From positions 69,928 through 115,269 of the forward strand of contig NZ_AOIS01000037.1 in assembly GCF_000337495.1 (NCBI RefSeq): a stretch of 45,342 bases of DNA. Direction: 5' to 3'. Made by a program: the position numbers and the translations under genes. Under the pieces are notes generated by a model. It ran no database searches. It was not told the DNA's origin and saw nothing but the letters and a program-made list of their open reading frames with translations. This document shows, piece by piece, positions 25,399 through 33,523 of the stretch (positions are counted from its first letter, which is position 1; every line of letters begins with the position of its first letter). Source of the stretch: Haloterrigena salina JCM 13891 (GTDB lineage Archaea > Halobacteriota > Halobacteria > Halobacteriales > Natrialbaceae).

Positions 25399-26481
25399 AT
25401 GAAACGGCGCGCGTTGCTCGGTGCGATCGGAAGCGGATCGGCGCTCGGCATCGCCGGCTGTCTGACGCGGGACGACGGCGGCGACGAGGAGGGCGACGGA
25501 ACGCTCACCGTCGTCACCTACGAGTCGATGATCGATACGGAGGACTCCGCCGGCCCGTGGCTCAAGGAGCGCTTCGAGGACGAGTTCGACGCCGAACTCG
25601 AGTGGGAGCAACTGCCCGACGGCGGGATCAACCACTACGTCCAGCGTGCCGACCGGGACGCCGGGATCGACGCCGACGTCTACCTGGGGCTGAACGTGGA
25701 CGACCTGGTGCGCGTCGACGACCAGCTCGAGGACGGCGCCCTCTTTCGCGAACTCGACGACGACCGACTCGAGCGGGCCGACCGCGTCCGCGACGAGTTC
25801 GCGTTGGGTGACCCCCACGGCCGCACGCTCACCTACGACATGGGCTACATCAGCCTCGTCTACGACGAGACCGAGGTCGCGGAACCCGCGTCGCTCGAGG
25901 CCCTGACAGAGCCCGAATACGAGGACGCGTTGCTGGCCCAGAACGCCCAGAAAGCCGATTCGGGACAGGCGTTCCTGCTGTGGACGATCGACGCCTTCGG
26001 CGAGGACGGGTACCTCGACTACTGGCAGCGACTCGAGGACAACGGGGTTCGCGTCCTCGACGGCTGGAGCGAGTCCTACTCGGGCGCGTACATGGAGGGC
26101 GAGCGATCGATGGTCGTCTCCTACTCGACCGATCAGGTGTACGCCAACCGGTTCGACTACGACTTCTCGCGCCACCAGGTCGCCTTCCCGGACGACCAGG
26201 GCTACGCCAACCCCGAGGGGATGGCGATCTTCGAGGGCGCCGGCGACGCCGACCTCGCCTACGACTTCTTCGACTTCGTCCTCTCGAGCGAGGCCCAGGC
26301 CGAGATCGCCACGCGAAACGTCCAGTATCCGGCCGTCGCGGACGAGCACGTCGACCTCGACGAGGAGTTCGACGAGTACGCGCACACGCCGGAGGAGATG
26401 GTCTCGTTCGGCTACGACGATCTCCAGGGCAACCTCGACGGCTGGGTCGAGGACTGGGCCCAGGAGTTCGCCGGCCAGTAA
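25399..26481 (+). CDS. thiB: Thiamine ABC transporter substrate-binding lipoprotein
   Basis: A 360-residue extracytoplasmic binding protein of the ThiB/TbpA family. MKRRALLG with a lipobox ending at Cys21 (LGIAGC) gives export and lipid anchoring. The mature part starts with TLTVVTYESMIDTEDSAGP, the family's first strand. DVYLGLNVDDLVRVD, YDMGYISLVYDE, YWQRLEDNGVRVLDGW and MVVSYSTDQVY follow in the order usual for thiamine-binding proteins. It presumably captures thiamine or its phosphates outside the cell. It is the first gene of an operon with the permease (15 bases later) and ATPase. The leaderless ATG matches the TATA box. Confidence 0.93.
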   Translation: MKRRALLGAIGSGSALGIAGCLTRDDGGDEEGDGTLTVVTYESMIDTEDSAGPWLKERFEDEFDAELEWEQLPDGGINHYVQRADRDAGIDADVYLGLNVDDLVRVDDQLEDGALFRELDDDRLERADRVRDEFALGDPHGRTLTYDMGYISLVYDETEVAEPASLEALTEPEYEDALLAQNAQKADSGQAFLLWTIDAFGEDGYLDYWQRLEDNGVRVLDGWSESYSGAYMEGERSMVVSYSTDQVYANRFDYDFSRHQVAFPDDQGYANPEGMAIFEGAGDADLAYDFFDFVLSSEAQAEIATRNVQYPAVADEHVDLDEEFDEYAHTPEEMVSFGYDDLQGNLDGWVEDWAQEFAGQ

Positions 26482-26496
26482 CGAGTCGCCCCATTC

Positions 26497-28401
26497 GTGT
26501 CCCTCGCAGATCGTCTCGTCGTCGATCGACGCTCCGCCGGCGCCGCCAGCGCGTGGCTCGAGCGCCGCGCCCTCTCGCTGGCCGCGCTCGGGACGGCGGC
26601 CGTCCTCGTCGTCGTGCTCTACCTCCCGGTCGGGCTCGTCTTCGTCGAGGCGCTCCTCGAGGACGGATCGCCGACGCTCGGCCACGTCGCCGAGGTGGTG
26701 ACGGATCCGTTCTACTTCGGCGTCCTCGCGGACGTCTTCGCGGAGCCGCTCGCGATCGGCGACCACCTCGGCGCACTGGTGGGCTGGCTCGGTGGAATAT
26801 CGATCGCGGTGACGCTCGCGTCTCCGGTTCCCGGACTCGATCTCCCGGTGCCGTGGCTCGCCGTCGATCTCCCGCCCGTTCGGAAGGGGCTGTTCGGCTT
26901 CACGGCCTATCAGGCCGCGCTGTCGACGGTCGCGAGCGTCGCGATCGGCCTCCCGGCCGCCTACATCCTCGCGAACTACGAGTTCCGCGGCCGGCGCACG
27001 CTCCGGTCACTGACGATCCTGCCGTTCGTGCTGCCCGGAATCATGGTCGCCGTCGGCTTCTACGCGATGTTCGGGCGGACGGGGACGCTCAACACCCTGC
27101 TCGGGGCGGTCGGCCTGGGCCCGTTCGCGTTCGTCGAGACGAGCCCGCTCGCGATCGTGATCCTCGCCCACGCCTTCTACAACGCGCCGCTGGTCGCCCG
27201 CCTGACCGTCTCCGCCTGGGAGTCCGTCGACGCCCGAACCGTCGAGACCGCCCGCAGCCTCGGCGCGAGCCCCCGTCGGGCCTTCCGCGACGTCGTCGTG
27301 CCGCAACTCGTCCCGGCGGTCCTCACCGGCGCGCTGCTGACCTTCATCTTCACGTTCATGACCTTCCCCATCGTGCTCGCGCTCGGCGGCCTCCAACTGG
27401 CGACCGTCGAGGTCTGGATCTACGACCGGGTCCAGCGGTTGGCCTACGGGGAAGCGGCCTCGCTCGCGATCCTCGAGACGGTCCTCTCGCTGGGCCTGAC
27501 CTACGCCTACCTCCGCTACGAGTCGGCACGGGCCGGCCTCTCGCAAGCGCCGTCGCCGCCGCCGAGGGAGGCGCTCTTCCCCGACGTGCGGACGGCGCTC
27601 TCGCCGCGGCGGCTCGCGATTCTGGGGTACGGCCTCGTCGCGCTAGTCCTCTTCGTCGGCCCGCTGGCGAGTCTGGTCGTCGGGAGTTTCACCGACGGCT
27701 CCGGGTTCACGCTCCGGAACTACGCGTTCCTGCTCGAGCGCCAGCTCGAGGGCGCGAGCTTCCAGACGCGTCCGGTCCCCGCGATCCGGAACTCGCTGCT
27801 GTTCGGGCTCGCGACGCTGGCCGTCGCGGTGCCGATGGGCGTCGTGATCTCGGTGCTGACGGTCCGGGCCGGCAGGAGCGGACGGCTCGTCGACACGCTC
27901 GCGATGCTCCCGCTGGCGGTCAGTGGCGTCGTCTTCGGGATCGGCCTCCTGCAGGGACTGGTCTTCGGCATCCCGCTGCCGGGCGGCTGGCGCTTTCAGG
28001 TGACGGGCGCGGTCGCCATCGTCGCCGCCCACGCGGTCGCCGCCTACCCGTTCGTGACGCGCAACGTCTCGCCGCTGCTCGCGACCCTCGATCCGGCGAT
28101 GGTCGAGTCCGCCCGCGCGCTCGGCGCCTCGCGAACGCGGGCGCTGCTCGACGTCGAACTTCCGCTGGTCGCCAGCGGGATCGTCGCCGGCGCGGCCTTC
28201 GCCTTCGCCGTCTCGATCGGCGAGTTCTCTTCGACGGTGATTTTGGCCAGCGGGAGCGAGCACTACACGATGCCGGTCGCCGTCGAGCGCTACCTCGGCC
28301 GTCGCTCCGGGCCCGCGATCGCTATGGGGACCCTGCTATTGGCCGTCACGGCGGCGAGTTTCGTCGTCGTCGACCGCGTCGGCGGGAGGTACGAACTGTG
28401 A
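26497..28401 (+). CDS. thiP: Thiamine ABC transporter permease (fused double domain)
   Basis: A 634-residue membrane protein with about twelve helices, made of two BPD_transp_1 domains in one chain, as in bacterial ThiP. The EAA loops that dock the ATPase appear twice: VETARSLGASPRRAFRDVVV near residue 248 and VESARALGASRTRALLDVEL near 535. An extra N-terminal periplasmic-side segment (about 55-130) is longer than in bacterial ThiP. The start is GTG at 26497, 15 bases after thiB. The final four bases overlap the ATPase gene start. Its assignment to thiamine rests on the binding protein. Confidence 0.92.
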   Translation: MSLADRLVVDRRSAGAASAWLERRALSLAALGTAAVLVVVLYLPVGLVFVEALLEDGSPTLGHVAEVVTDPFYFGVLADVFAEPLAIGDHLGALVGWLGGISIAVTLASPVPGLDLPVPWLAVDLPPVRKGLFGFTAYQAALSTVASVAIGLPAAYILANYEFRGRRTLRSLTILPFVLPGIMVAVGFYAMFGRTGTLNTLLGAVGLGPFAFVETSPLAIVILAHAFYNAPLVARLTVSAWESVDARTVETARSLGASPRRAFRDVVVPQLVPAVLTGALLTFIFTFMTFPIVLALGGLQLATVEVWIYDRVQRLAYGEAASLAILETVLSLGLTYAYLRYESARAGLSQAPSPPPREALFPDVRTALSPRRLAILGYGLVALVLFVGPLASLVVGSFTDGSGFTLRNYAFLLERQLEGASFQTRPVPAIRNSLLFGLATLAVAVPMGVVISVLTVRAGRSGRLVDTLAMLPLAVSGVVFGIGLLQGLVFGIPLPGGWRFQVTGAVAIVAAHAVAAYPFVTRNVSPLLATLDPAMVESARALGASRTRALLDVELPLVASGIVAGAAFAFAVSIGEFSSTVILASGSEHYTMPVAVERYLGRRSGPAIAMGTLLLAVTAASFVVVDRVGGRYEL

Positions 28402-29579
28402 CCGAACTCCGACTCGAGGGCGTCACCAAGCGTTACGGGACGGACGGGAGCGGCACCGTCGCGCTGCGGGACGTCGACCTGACCGTCCGCGACGGCGAGT
28501 TCTTCACGCTCGTCGGGCCGTCGGGCTGCGGGAAGACGACCACGCTCAGAGCGATCGCGGGGTTCGAGACGCCGACCGACGGCACCGTCCGCTTCGACGG
28601 CGAGGCGGTCACCGACGCGGCGCCCGAGGACCGCGACGTCGGCGTCGTCTTCCAGAGCTACGCGCTCTTTCCGCACATGAGCGTCGCCGAAAACGTCGGC
28701 TACGGACTTCGATACCGGGAGCCGCCCGCGGGGACGAGCGTCGACGAGCGCGTCCGCGAACTGCTCGAGTTGGTCGATCTCGAGGGGATGGGCGACCGCG
28801 ATCCCGACCAGCTGTCGGGCGGCCAGCGCCAGCGGGTCGCGCTGGCCCGCGCGCTCGCGCCCGAACCCGACCTGCTCCTGCTCGACGAGCCGATGAGCGC
28901 CCTCGACGCGCGGCTCCGGGAGTCGCTGCGCCGCCAGCTCAAACGGATCCAGTCGCGACTCGAGATCACGACCGTCTACGTCACCCACGACCAGGCGGAG
29001 GCGTTGGCGATTTCCGACCGCCTCGCGGTGCTGCGCGACGGCCGGATCGAACAGGTCGGCCGGCCACGGGAGATCTACCGCGAGCCGTCGACGCGGTTCG
29101 TCGCCGAGTTCGTCGGCGACAACAACGTCTTCGACGCGAGCGTGCGCGGCCGCGACGGCGACCGGACGCGGGTCGCCGTCGACGGGAGCGACCGCGAGTT
29201 CGAGCTCGCTGACGTCCCCGCGGGCGCGGAGCGCGTGAGCTTCTGCGTCCGACCGGCCGCGCTCGCTCGAGACGCCGACGCTAATCGGTTCGCCGTCGAG
29301 ATCGAAACGAGCGAGTTCCGCGGCGAGCGCGTCCGAACGTACGGGCGGTGGGACGGCGGGTCGGTCGTCCTCCAGTTCGACGCCGAGACGCTACTTCCGT
29401 CGGACCCCGACGGCCTCGAGAACGGGGCGACTGCGACGACCGACGGTGGTACGGACGACAACGGAGCTGACGGGGTAGACGACGGTGGTGACGTGGCGAT
29501 CGACGGCGACGTCGTGGTCGGATTCGCGCCGACGGACGCGCACGTACTGGAGACGCACTCGGCAGAACAGCGGCGTTAA
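28398..29579 (+). CDS. ABC transporter ATP-binding protein (thiamine uptake)
   Basis: A 393-residue ATPase. Walker A is GPSGCGKTT near 39-47, the Q loop is VVFQSYALFPHM, the signature LSGGQRQR near 137, Walker B LLLLDEPMSALD near 158, and the switch His in YVTHDQAEA. A C-terminal TOBE-like regulatory domain (about 240-393) is interrupted by a Gly/Asp/Thr-rich insert of about 30 residues (such as TTDGGTDDNGADGVDDGGD), probably disordered. Its GTG start overlaps the permease stop (GTGA). Together with ThiB and ThiP it completes an importer, ThiQ in function though longer than bacterial ThiQ. Confidence 0.93.
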   Translation: MTELRLEGVTKRYGTDGSGTVALRDVDLTVRDGEFFTLVGPSGCGKTTTLRAIAGFETPTDGTVRFDGEAVTDAAPEDRDVGVVFQSYALFPHMSVAENVGYGLRYREPPAGTSVDERVRELLELVDLEGMGDRDPDQLSGGQRQRVALARALAPEPDLLLLDEPMSALDARLRESLRRQLKRIQSRLEITTVYVTHDQAEALAISDRLAVLRDGRIEQVGRPREIYREPSTRFVAEFVGDNNVFDASVRGRDGDRTRVAVDGSDREFELADVPAGAERVSFCVRPAALARDADANRFAVEIETSEFRGERVRTYGRWDGGSVVLQFDAETLLPSDPDGLENGATATTDGGTDDNGADGVDDGGDVAIDGDVVVGFAPTDAHVLETHSAEQRR

Positions 29580-30158
29580 TCAGGCCTGTCGCGCCATCTG
29601 GGCCGAGAGCTCGACGTGATCGTACGGGTCTGACGTCACGCTCGGCCCGTGACCCGTGTGCATCTCCTCGAGGTCCGGATCGATCCGCTCGCGGACGCGG
29701 TCGATGCTCTCGATGAGCGTCTCACGGTCGCCCTCCTCGAGGTCCGTCCGGCCGAAACTCCCGTTCTGGAAGATCAGATCGCCGGCGAAGAGGATGCCCG
29801 GGCGCTCGGCGTAAAAGCAGAGGTGGTCGTTCTTGTGGCCGGGCGTGTGGAGCGCGACGTACTCGTGGTCGCCCAGGCGGACCGTCTCCTCGTCCGCGAT
29901 CGCGTGGTCGACGCCGTCGATCGAGGTGTCGTACCCCCACGCATCGACGTCGAAGGCGTCTGTCACCGCCTCGAGATTGCCGACGTGGTCGCGGTGGGTG
30001 TGCGTGAGCACGACGGCGTCGAGGTCGTCGACCCGTTCCCGAACGGCCGCGACGACGTCGAAGTTCGCTCCCGCGTCGACCAACACGGTCCGCTCGCCGT
30101 CGACGAGAAAGACGTTGCTCGTAAACGCCTGGACGCCCTGCGCGAGATTGGCGATCAT
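29580..30158 (-). CDS. MBL-fold metallo-hydrolase
   Basis: A 192-residue metallo-beta-lactamase-fold hydrolase. The zinc motif is THTHRDHVG (His53, His55, Asp57, His58). Further ligands are in LHTPGHKNDHL, LFAGDLIF and MHTGHGPSV. The layout is of the glyoxalase-II/persulfide-dioxygenase-like small group, but the C-terminal helical domain of true glyoxalase II is absent, so the substrate is unknown. It is tail-to-tail with the ABC ATPase with no base between the stop codons, so the two transcripts must overlap. Confidence 0.9.
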   Translation of the reverse strand: MIANLAQGVQAFTSNVFLVDGERTVLVDAGANFDVVAAVRERVDDLDAVVLTHTHRDHVGNLEAVTDAFDVDAWGYDTSIDGVDHAIADEETVRLGDHEYVALHTPGHKNDHLCFYAERPGILFAGDLIFQNGSFGRTDLEEGDRETLIESIDRVRERIDPDLEEMHTGHGPSVTSDPYDHVELSAQMARQA

Positions 30159-30339
30159 AGCCGCCGATACGCCGTCGACCCGTTTGTACGTATCGACATC
30201 CCGACACGCGTCGGTCTCGAGCGCTGTGCATCACTGATTCATCCCCTCTCAGAGTACGATTTTGGGTCCGTAGCCGAACGCTATCGGCTCTCGACTCGAA
30301 TGTCGGCCGGTCGCCTCGAGAGTCTCGTATTCACAAGGA

Positions 30340-30345
30340 TTTTTA
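30340..30345 (+). promoter_or_regulatory. TATA box of the membrane winged-helix gene
   Basis: TTTTTA is centred about 27 bases before ATG 30370, indicating a leaderless mRNA. The spacer 30159-30339 holds nothing else visible. Confidence 0.5.
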
Positions 30346-30369
30346 GCTGCGGCACGTAGTGGTAGACGA

Positions 30370-31602
30370 ATGAACCGGCCGGTCTCCGTCGTCGCCGTCG
30401 TTCTCGTCGTCCTCTGTGTCGCCGGTCTCGGCGTCCCGACGGCGATGGCTGAGACGGGTGCCGCGAGCGACCCGTCGCCGTACGCACAGTCGACGGCGCC
30501 GACGGGAACGCAGTCACAGCCCGCGATCGCTCAGTCCCAGGACTTCGATGAGACGACGTTCGAGATCACCGTCCACGAGAACGGGAGCGCGACGTGGACG
30601 ATCCGCCACGAACGGCGGTTCGAGGGCGAGAACGCGTCCGAAGAGCAGGACGCGTTCGAGGAGTTCGCCGAGGAGTTCGAGTCCGAAGAGACGGATCTTT
30701 ACCAGCGGTTCGTCAACTCCTCGAAGGCCATGACGGCCAGCGGCGCCGAGCAGACCGACCGCGAGATGGAAGCGACGAACTTCCGACGCTCCGCGAGAGT
30801 CGAAGAGCAGTTGGGCACAACGCACGGCATCGTCGAAATGTCGTTCACCTGGGAAGGGTTCGCCCGCGTCGACGATGGGACCGTTACCGTCGGCGACGTC
30901 TTCGAAGACCTCTACATCGCGGACGATCAGATAATCGAGGTCGAGGCCGGCGACGGTCTCACCTTCGATCGCGTCGATCCCGCTGCCGACGCTCAGTACG
31001 CCGGCAACTCGCTCGAGAACACGGACACGGTCCGCTGGAGCGGCGAACAGCAGTTTCTCGACGGGCAACCGCGAGCGGTGTTCGTACGGGACGGCGTCGC
31101 CGAAGGGAGCGCCGTAATGTGGCAACTCGCCGCGGCCGGCCTCCTCGCGTTGGCGGTCGTCGTCGGCGCCGTCTGGTATCACCGCCGGCGGTCCGACGGC
31201 GACGGCGACGGCCCGACGCCGGACGCAGTCGCGGAGCCGGACGATTCCGAGACGCCCGCCTCGTCGGCCCCGGCGGCGGCAGCCACGACGGCCGGCGCGT
31301 CCGAGCGCGATACCGACGACGAGCCGTCGGCACAAGAGACCCAATCGGAGCCCGATCCGCTCACCGACGAAGAGCTGCTCACCGACGAGGACCGTGTCGT
31401 CAAGCTCATCCGCGAGAACGGCGGCCGCATGAAGCAGGTCAACATCGTCGAGGAAACGGGCTGGTCGAAATCCAAGGTCAGCATGCTCCTCTCCGATATG
31501 GAAGAGGACGGCACGATCAGCAAACTCCGGGTCGGTCGCGAGAACATCATCAGCCTCGACGGGTTCGAACCCGAAGCGACCAAATCGCCCTTCGAGGAAT
31601 GA
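30370..31602 (+). CDS. Membrane-anchored winged-helix regulator with exported domain (DUF7345/DUF7343 type)
   Basis: A 410-residue protein with a cleavable-looking signal peptide (1-27, ending AMAETG) and an exported domain of about 220 residues (DUF7345-like, from FEITVHENGSATWTIRHERRFEG). One transmembrane helix follows near 253-272 (MWQLAAAGLLALAVVVGAVW), then an acidic linker. A cytoplasmic winged helix is near 335-395 (VVKLIRENGGRMKQVNIVEE, then WSKSKVSMLLSDMEEDGTI). The arrangement puts a sensor outside and a DNA-binding domain inside, so it probably transmits a surface signal directly to promoters. This family recurs in haloarchaea and is largely unstudied. The target genes are unknown. 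Confidence 0.87.
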   Translation: MNRPVSVVAVVLVVLCVAGLGVPTAMAETGAASDPSPYAQSTAPTGTQSQPAIAQSQDFDETTFEITVHENGSATWTIRHERRFEGENASEEQDAFEEFAEEFESEETDLYQRFVNSSKAMTASGAEQTDREMEATNFRRSARVEEQLGTTHGIVEMSFTWEGFARVDDGTVTVGDVFEDLYIADDQIIEVEAGDGLTFDRVDPAADAQYAGNSLENTDTVRWSGEQQFLDGQPRAVFVRDGVAEGSAVMWQLAAAGLLALAVVVGAVWYHRRRSDGDGDGPTPDAVAEPDDSETPASSAPAAAATTAGASERDTDDEPSAQETQSEPDPLTDEELLTDEDRVVKLIRENGGRMKQVNIVEETGWSKSKVSMLLSDMEEDGTISKLRVGRENIISLDGFEPEATKSPFEE

Positions 31603-31766
31603 CTGCTGTCAGCAGGCAAACCCGTGTGACGGTGGGACACTCTCGGATCGAAACGGAATGCTTAAACATCGTACGACGTAACGATTGAATGCAGACGAAG
31701 GACGTACACGCTCCGTTGCCGAGAGGGACGATGTCCGTCGAGGCTCGGTGCGAGAACGCAGTGAAC

Positions 31767-31841
31767 GCTCCGTTGGTGTAGTCCGGCCAATCATATTGCC
31801 CTCTCACGGCAATGACCAGGGTTCGAATCCCTGACGGAGCA
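31767..31841 (+). tRNA. tRNA-Glu (anticodon CTC)
   Basis: Acceptor arms GCTCCGT and ACGGAGC pair fully, with discriminator A at 31841. The anticodon stem TTGCC/GGCAA holds the loop CTCTCAC, giving anticodon CTC (glutamate). The T arm shows GGTTCGAATCC. CCA is not encoded. No intron. Its 3' half is duplicated downstream. The aminoacylating enzyme, gltX, is also in this window. Confidence 0.95.
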
Positions 31842-31942
31842 CTTCTTCGCGAACAATTTCGTGAGCGAAGTCTGCAACTCAGGATTCGAATCAGGGAGCA
31901 GCTTTGCTGTGACCGTGGTTCGAATCCCTGACGGAGCACTTC
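31820..31942 (+). repeat. Direct repeats of the tRNA-Glu 3' end (putative att sites)
   Basis: A 26-base sequence covering the T arm and 3' end of the tRNA plus the next four bases (31820-31845) is repeated exactly at 31917-31942. Between them, near 31890-31910, is a weaker third copy (GGATTCGAATCAGGGAGCA). Integrases of archaeal viruses and plasmids use the tRNA 3' half as att core. The spacing of 97 bases leaves no room for an element, so this looks like the scar of an excision or of repeated integrations. Confidence 0.7.
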
Positions 31943-32439
31943 ACCGATACAGTTCTCGAGTAAGCGACGCGCAGCGTGTTCCTCTGAGGCTACGCCGTGT
32001 TTTCACCGGAAGCGAGTCCCTTATCGAGCTCGACGAGTCGCTCGACTCGAGCAGGGACGACGAAGCGACTGGACGGAAAGAGGAGCGGTCGAGGGTCTCC
32101 TGACGCGCTTCGAAGGGAGGATGGAAGGGGGGATGTCGCCGTAGGGCAGGAAAACTGCCTCTGACACTGCGATGATGGGGTGGGTCCCTGCCCTAGGACA
32201 ACAGAGGAAACCGATCGGAATAATCGTATATCCAATAATATTTGGTATCCGAGATTCGGTCGCGGAGCGGCGGGCACGGTTCGCCGCGGTCTCGTGAGTA
32301 GAGACGACTCGAGCGATCGGAGGAGACCAGCGCTCGCCTGCGTCCCGAAGCGTCGAGAACGCGCACTGACGGTGCGGACTTGAACGACCTGAACGTGTAA
32401 CGCGATAGCAGAACCCCGGTCGAACGGAAGGGGCGGTAG
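31943..32439. other. Gene-free spacer with AT-rich core
   Basis: About 500 bases with no supported gene. An inverted repeat TAGGGCAGG (32142-32150)/CCTGCCCTA (32187-32195) is present. Around 32215-32255 the sequence is unusually AT-rich for this genome, with the near-palindrome CCAATAATATTTGG. The region follows directly on the att-like repeats and may be leftover foreign DNA. Confidence 0.5.
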
Positions 32440-33429
32440 ATGGACCGTCGCAGAGCGGTGCTGGCGGTGCTCGCCGCGATCATCCTGACCGGCGGGACCG
32501 CGACGTACGGCGTGATCACGGCCGATCGGCCGCAGGTCGAATCGGTCGAGACCGAGTGGGGGACCGTCACGGAGGAGCGGACCGAAGTCGAAACCCGAAT
32601 CGGCGTCGACGAGCCGCTGGTACTCCGCGCTGGCGACGCCGCGGCGGACGTCTCGTACACCGTCTCGGCGAACGACATCGTGCTCGCGTCGGAGCGGGAC
32701 AACCGCGTCCGGTTCGACGACGCGGGACGCGCCGTTACCGTCTCGACGTGGATCGACAACGACGAGATCCCGGCGTGGTGGGCGTCCCACGTCAACCGAA
32801 ACGAGACGACGACGGTGCGAATCGAACCCGACGTGGTCACCACTTACGGCGGTATCCGGCTCCCCGCGGACGGAGTGGCGCAGGAACGGACCGTTCGGAC
32901 GGACCTGCTCGAGCCGCTCCGGACGAATCAGACCCGACGGTTCCGGGCGTACGATCGGACGGTGTTGGTCGTCGACGAAACGGACGCCGAGTGGGGCACC
33001 GCGACCGAGAACCGAACGCCGATCGACGCGTCGGCGACGGTGACCAACCCGACCGGGCTGCCGGTCCCGATCACGGAGATCGGCTACACGGTACGGCTGA
33101 ACGGGATCGTCGTCGGAGAGGGCGTCGCGGCCGACCAGACCGTTATCCCGGCCGATAGTACGCGAACGATCGACGCCGGGGCGGCCATCGACAACGCGGA
33201 GCTAGACGACTGGTGGGTCACGCACCTCCGGAACGACGAAACGTCGACTCTGACGGTCGAATTTACTGCGACTCTCGAGTATGCCGGGATTCAGCGGACG
33301 GTCCCGCTGGAGTTCCTCTCGTACGACCGCACCTTCCGGACGGATCTGCTCGGATCGACAGATGCGAACGAGACCGAGTCCGCGAGCGATCGGGACGACC
33401 AGCGAGAACGGGTTCGACGGCCGAATTAG
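32440..33429 (+). CDS. LEA14/WHy-like two-domain exported protein
   Basis: A 329-residue protein with one N-terminal hydrophobic helix (AVLAVLAAIILTGGTATYGVI) that serves as signal or anchor, then two similar beta-rich domains (about 35-165 and 180-310). Each starts with a xEWGTxTExRTxxx pattern (VETEWGTVTEERTEVETRI and TDAEWGTATENRTPIDASA) and contains a Trp-Trp pair (PAWWASHVN and DDWWVTHLR). This is the LEA type 2/WHy pattern, linked in other organisms to desiccation or osmotic stress. A surface or membrane-proximal role is likely. It lies just after the att-like region. Confidence 0.75.
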   Translation: MDRRRAVLAVLAAIILTGGTATYGVITADRPQVESVETEWGTVTEERTEVETRIGVDEPLVLRAGDAAADVSYTVSANDIVLASERDNRVRFDDAGRAVTVSTWIDNDEIPAWWASHVNRNETTTVRIEPDVVTTYGGIRLPADGVAQERTVRTDLLEPLRTNQTRRFRAYDRTVLVVDETDAEWGTATENRTPIDASATVTNPTGLPVPITEIGYTVRLNGIVVGEGVAADQTVIPADSTRTIDAGAAIDNAELDDWWVTHLRNDETSTLTVEFTATLEYAGIQRTVPLEFLSYDRTFRTDLLGSTDANETESASDRDDQRERVRRPN

Positions 33430-33523
33430 TACTCGTGACGATCAGTTGCGCAGTCGTAACGGTATCGTACGAGTGTGGCCGGTCCGGAGACTGCGTCTCT
33501 TCCAGCCGCGAGTCGCGATGGCA

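Noticed and set aside
25177-26766. Long open frame (529 codons) antisense to the thiamine-binding protein gene
   Set aside because: Shadow of thiB and its neighbours. Composition is that of reverse-strand coding DNA and no motif is recognisable.
25980-28397. Long upstream extension of the ABC ATPase reading frame
   Set aside because: The frame is open through thiB and thiP only as an out-of-frame shadow rich in Arg. The true protein starts at GTG 28398 where the ABC domain begins.
31846-31942. Second tRNA gene after tRNA-Glu
   Set aside because: Only the 3' end is duplicated. No 5' acceptor strand, D arm or anticodon arm precedes it.
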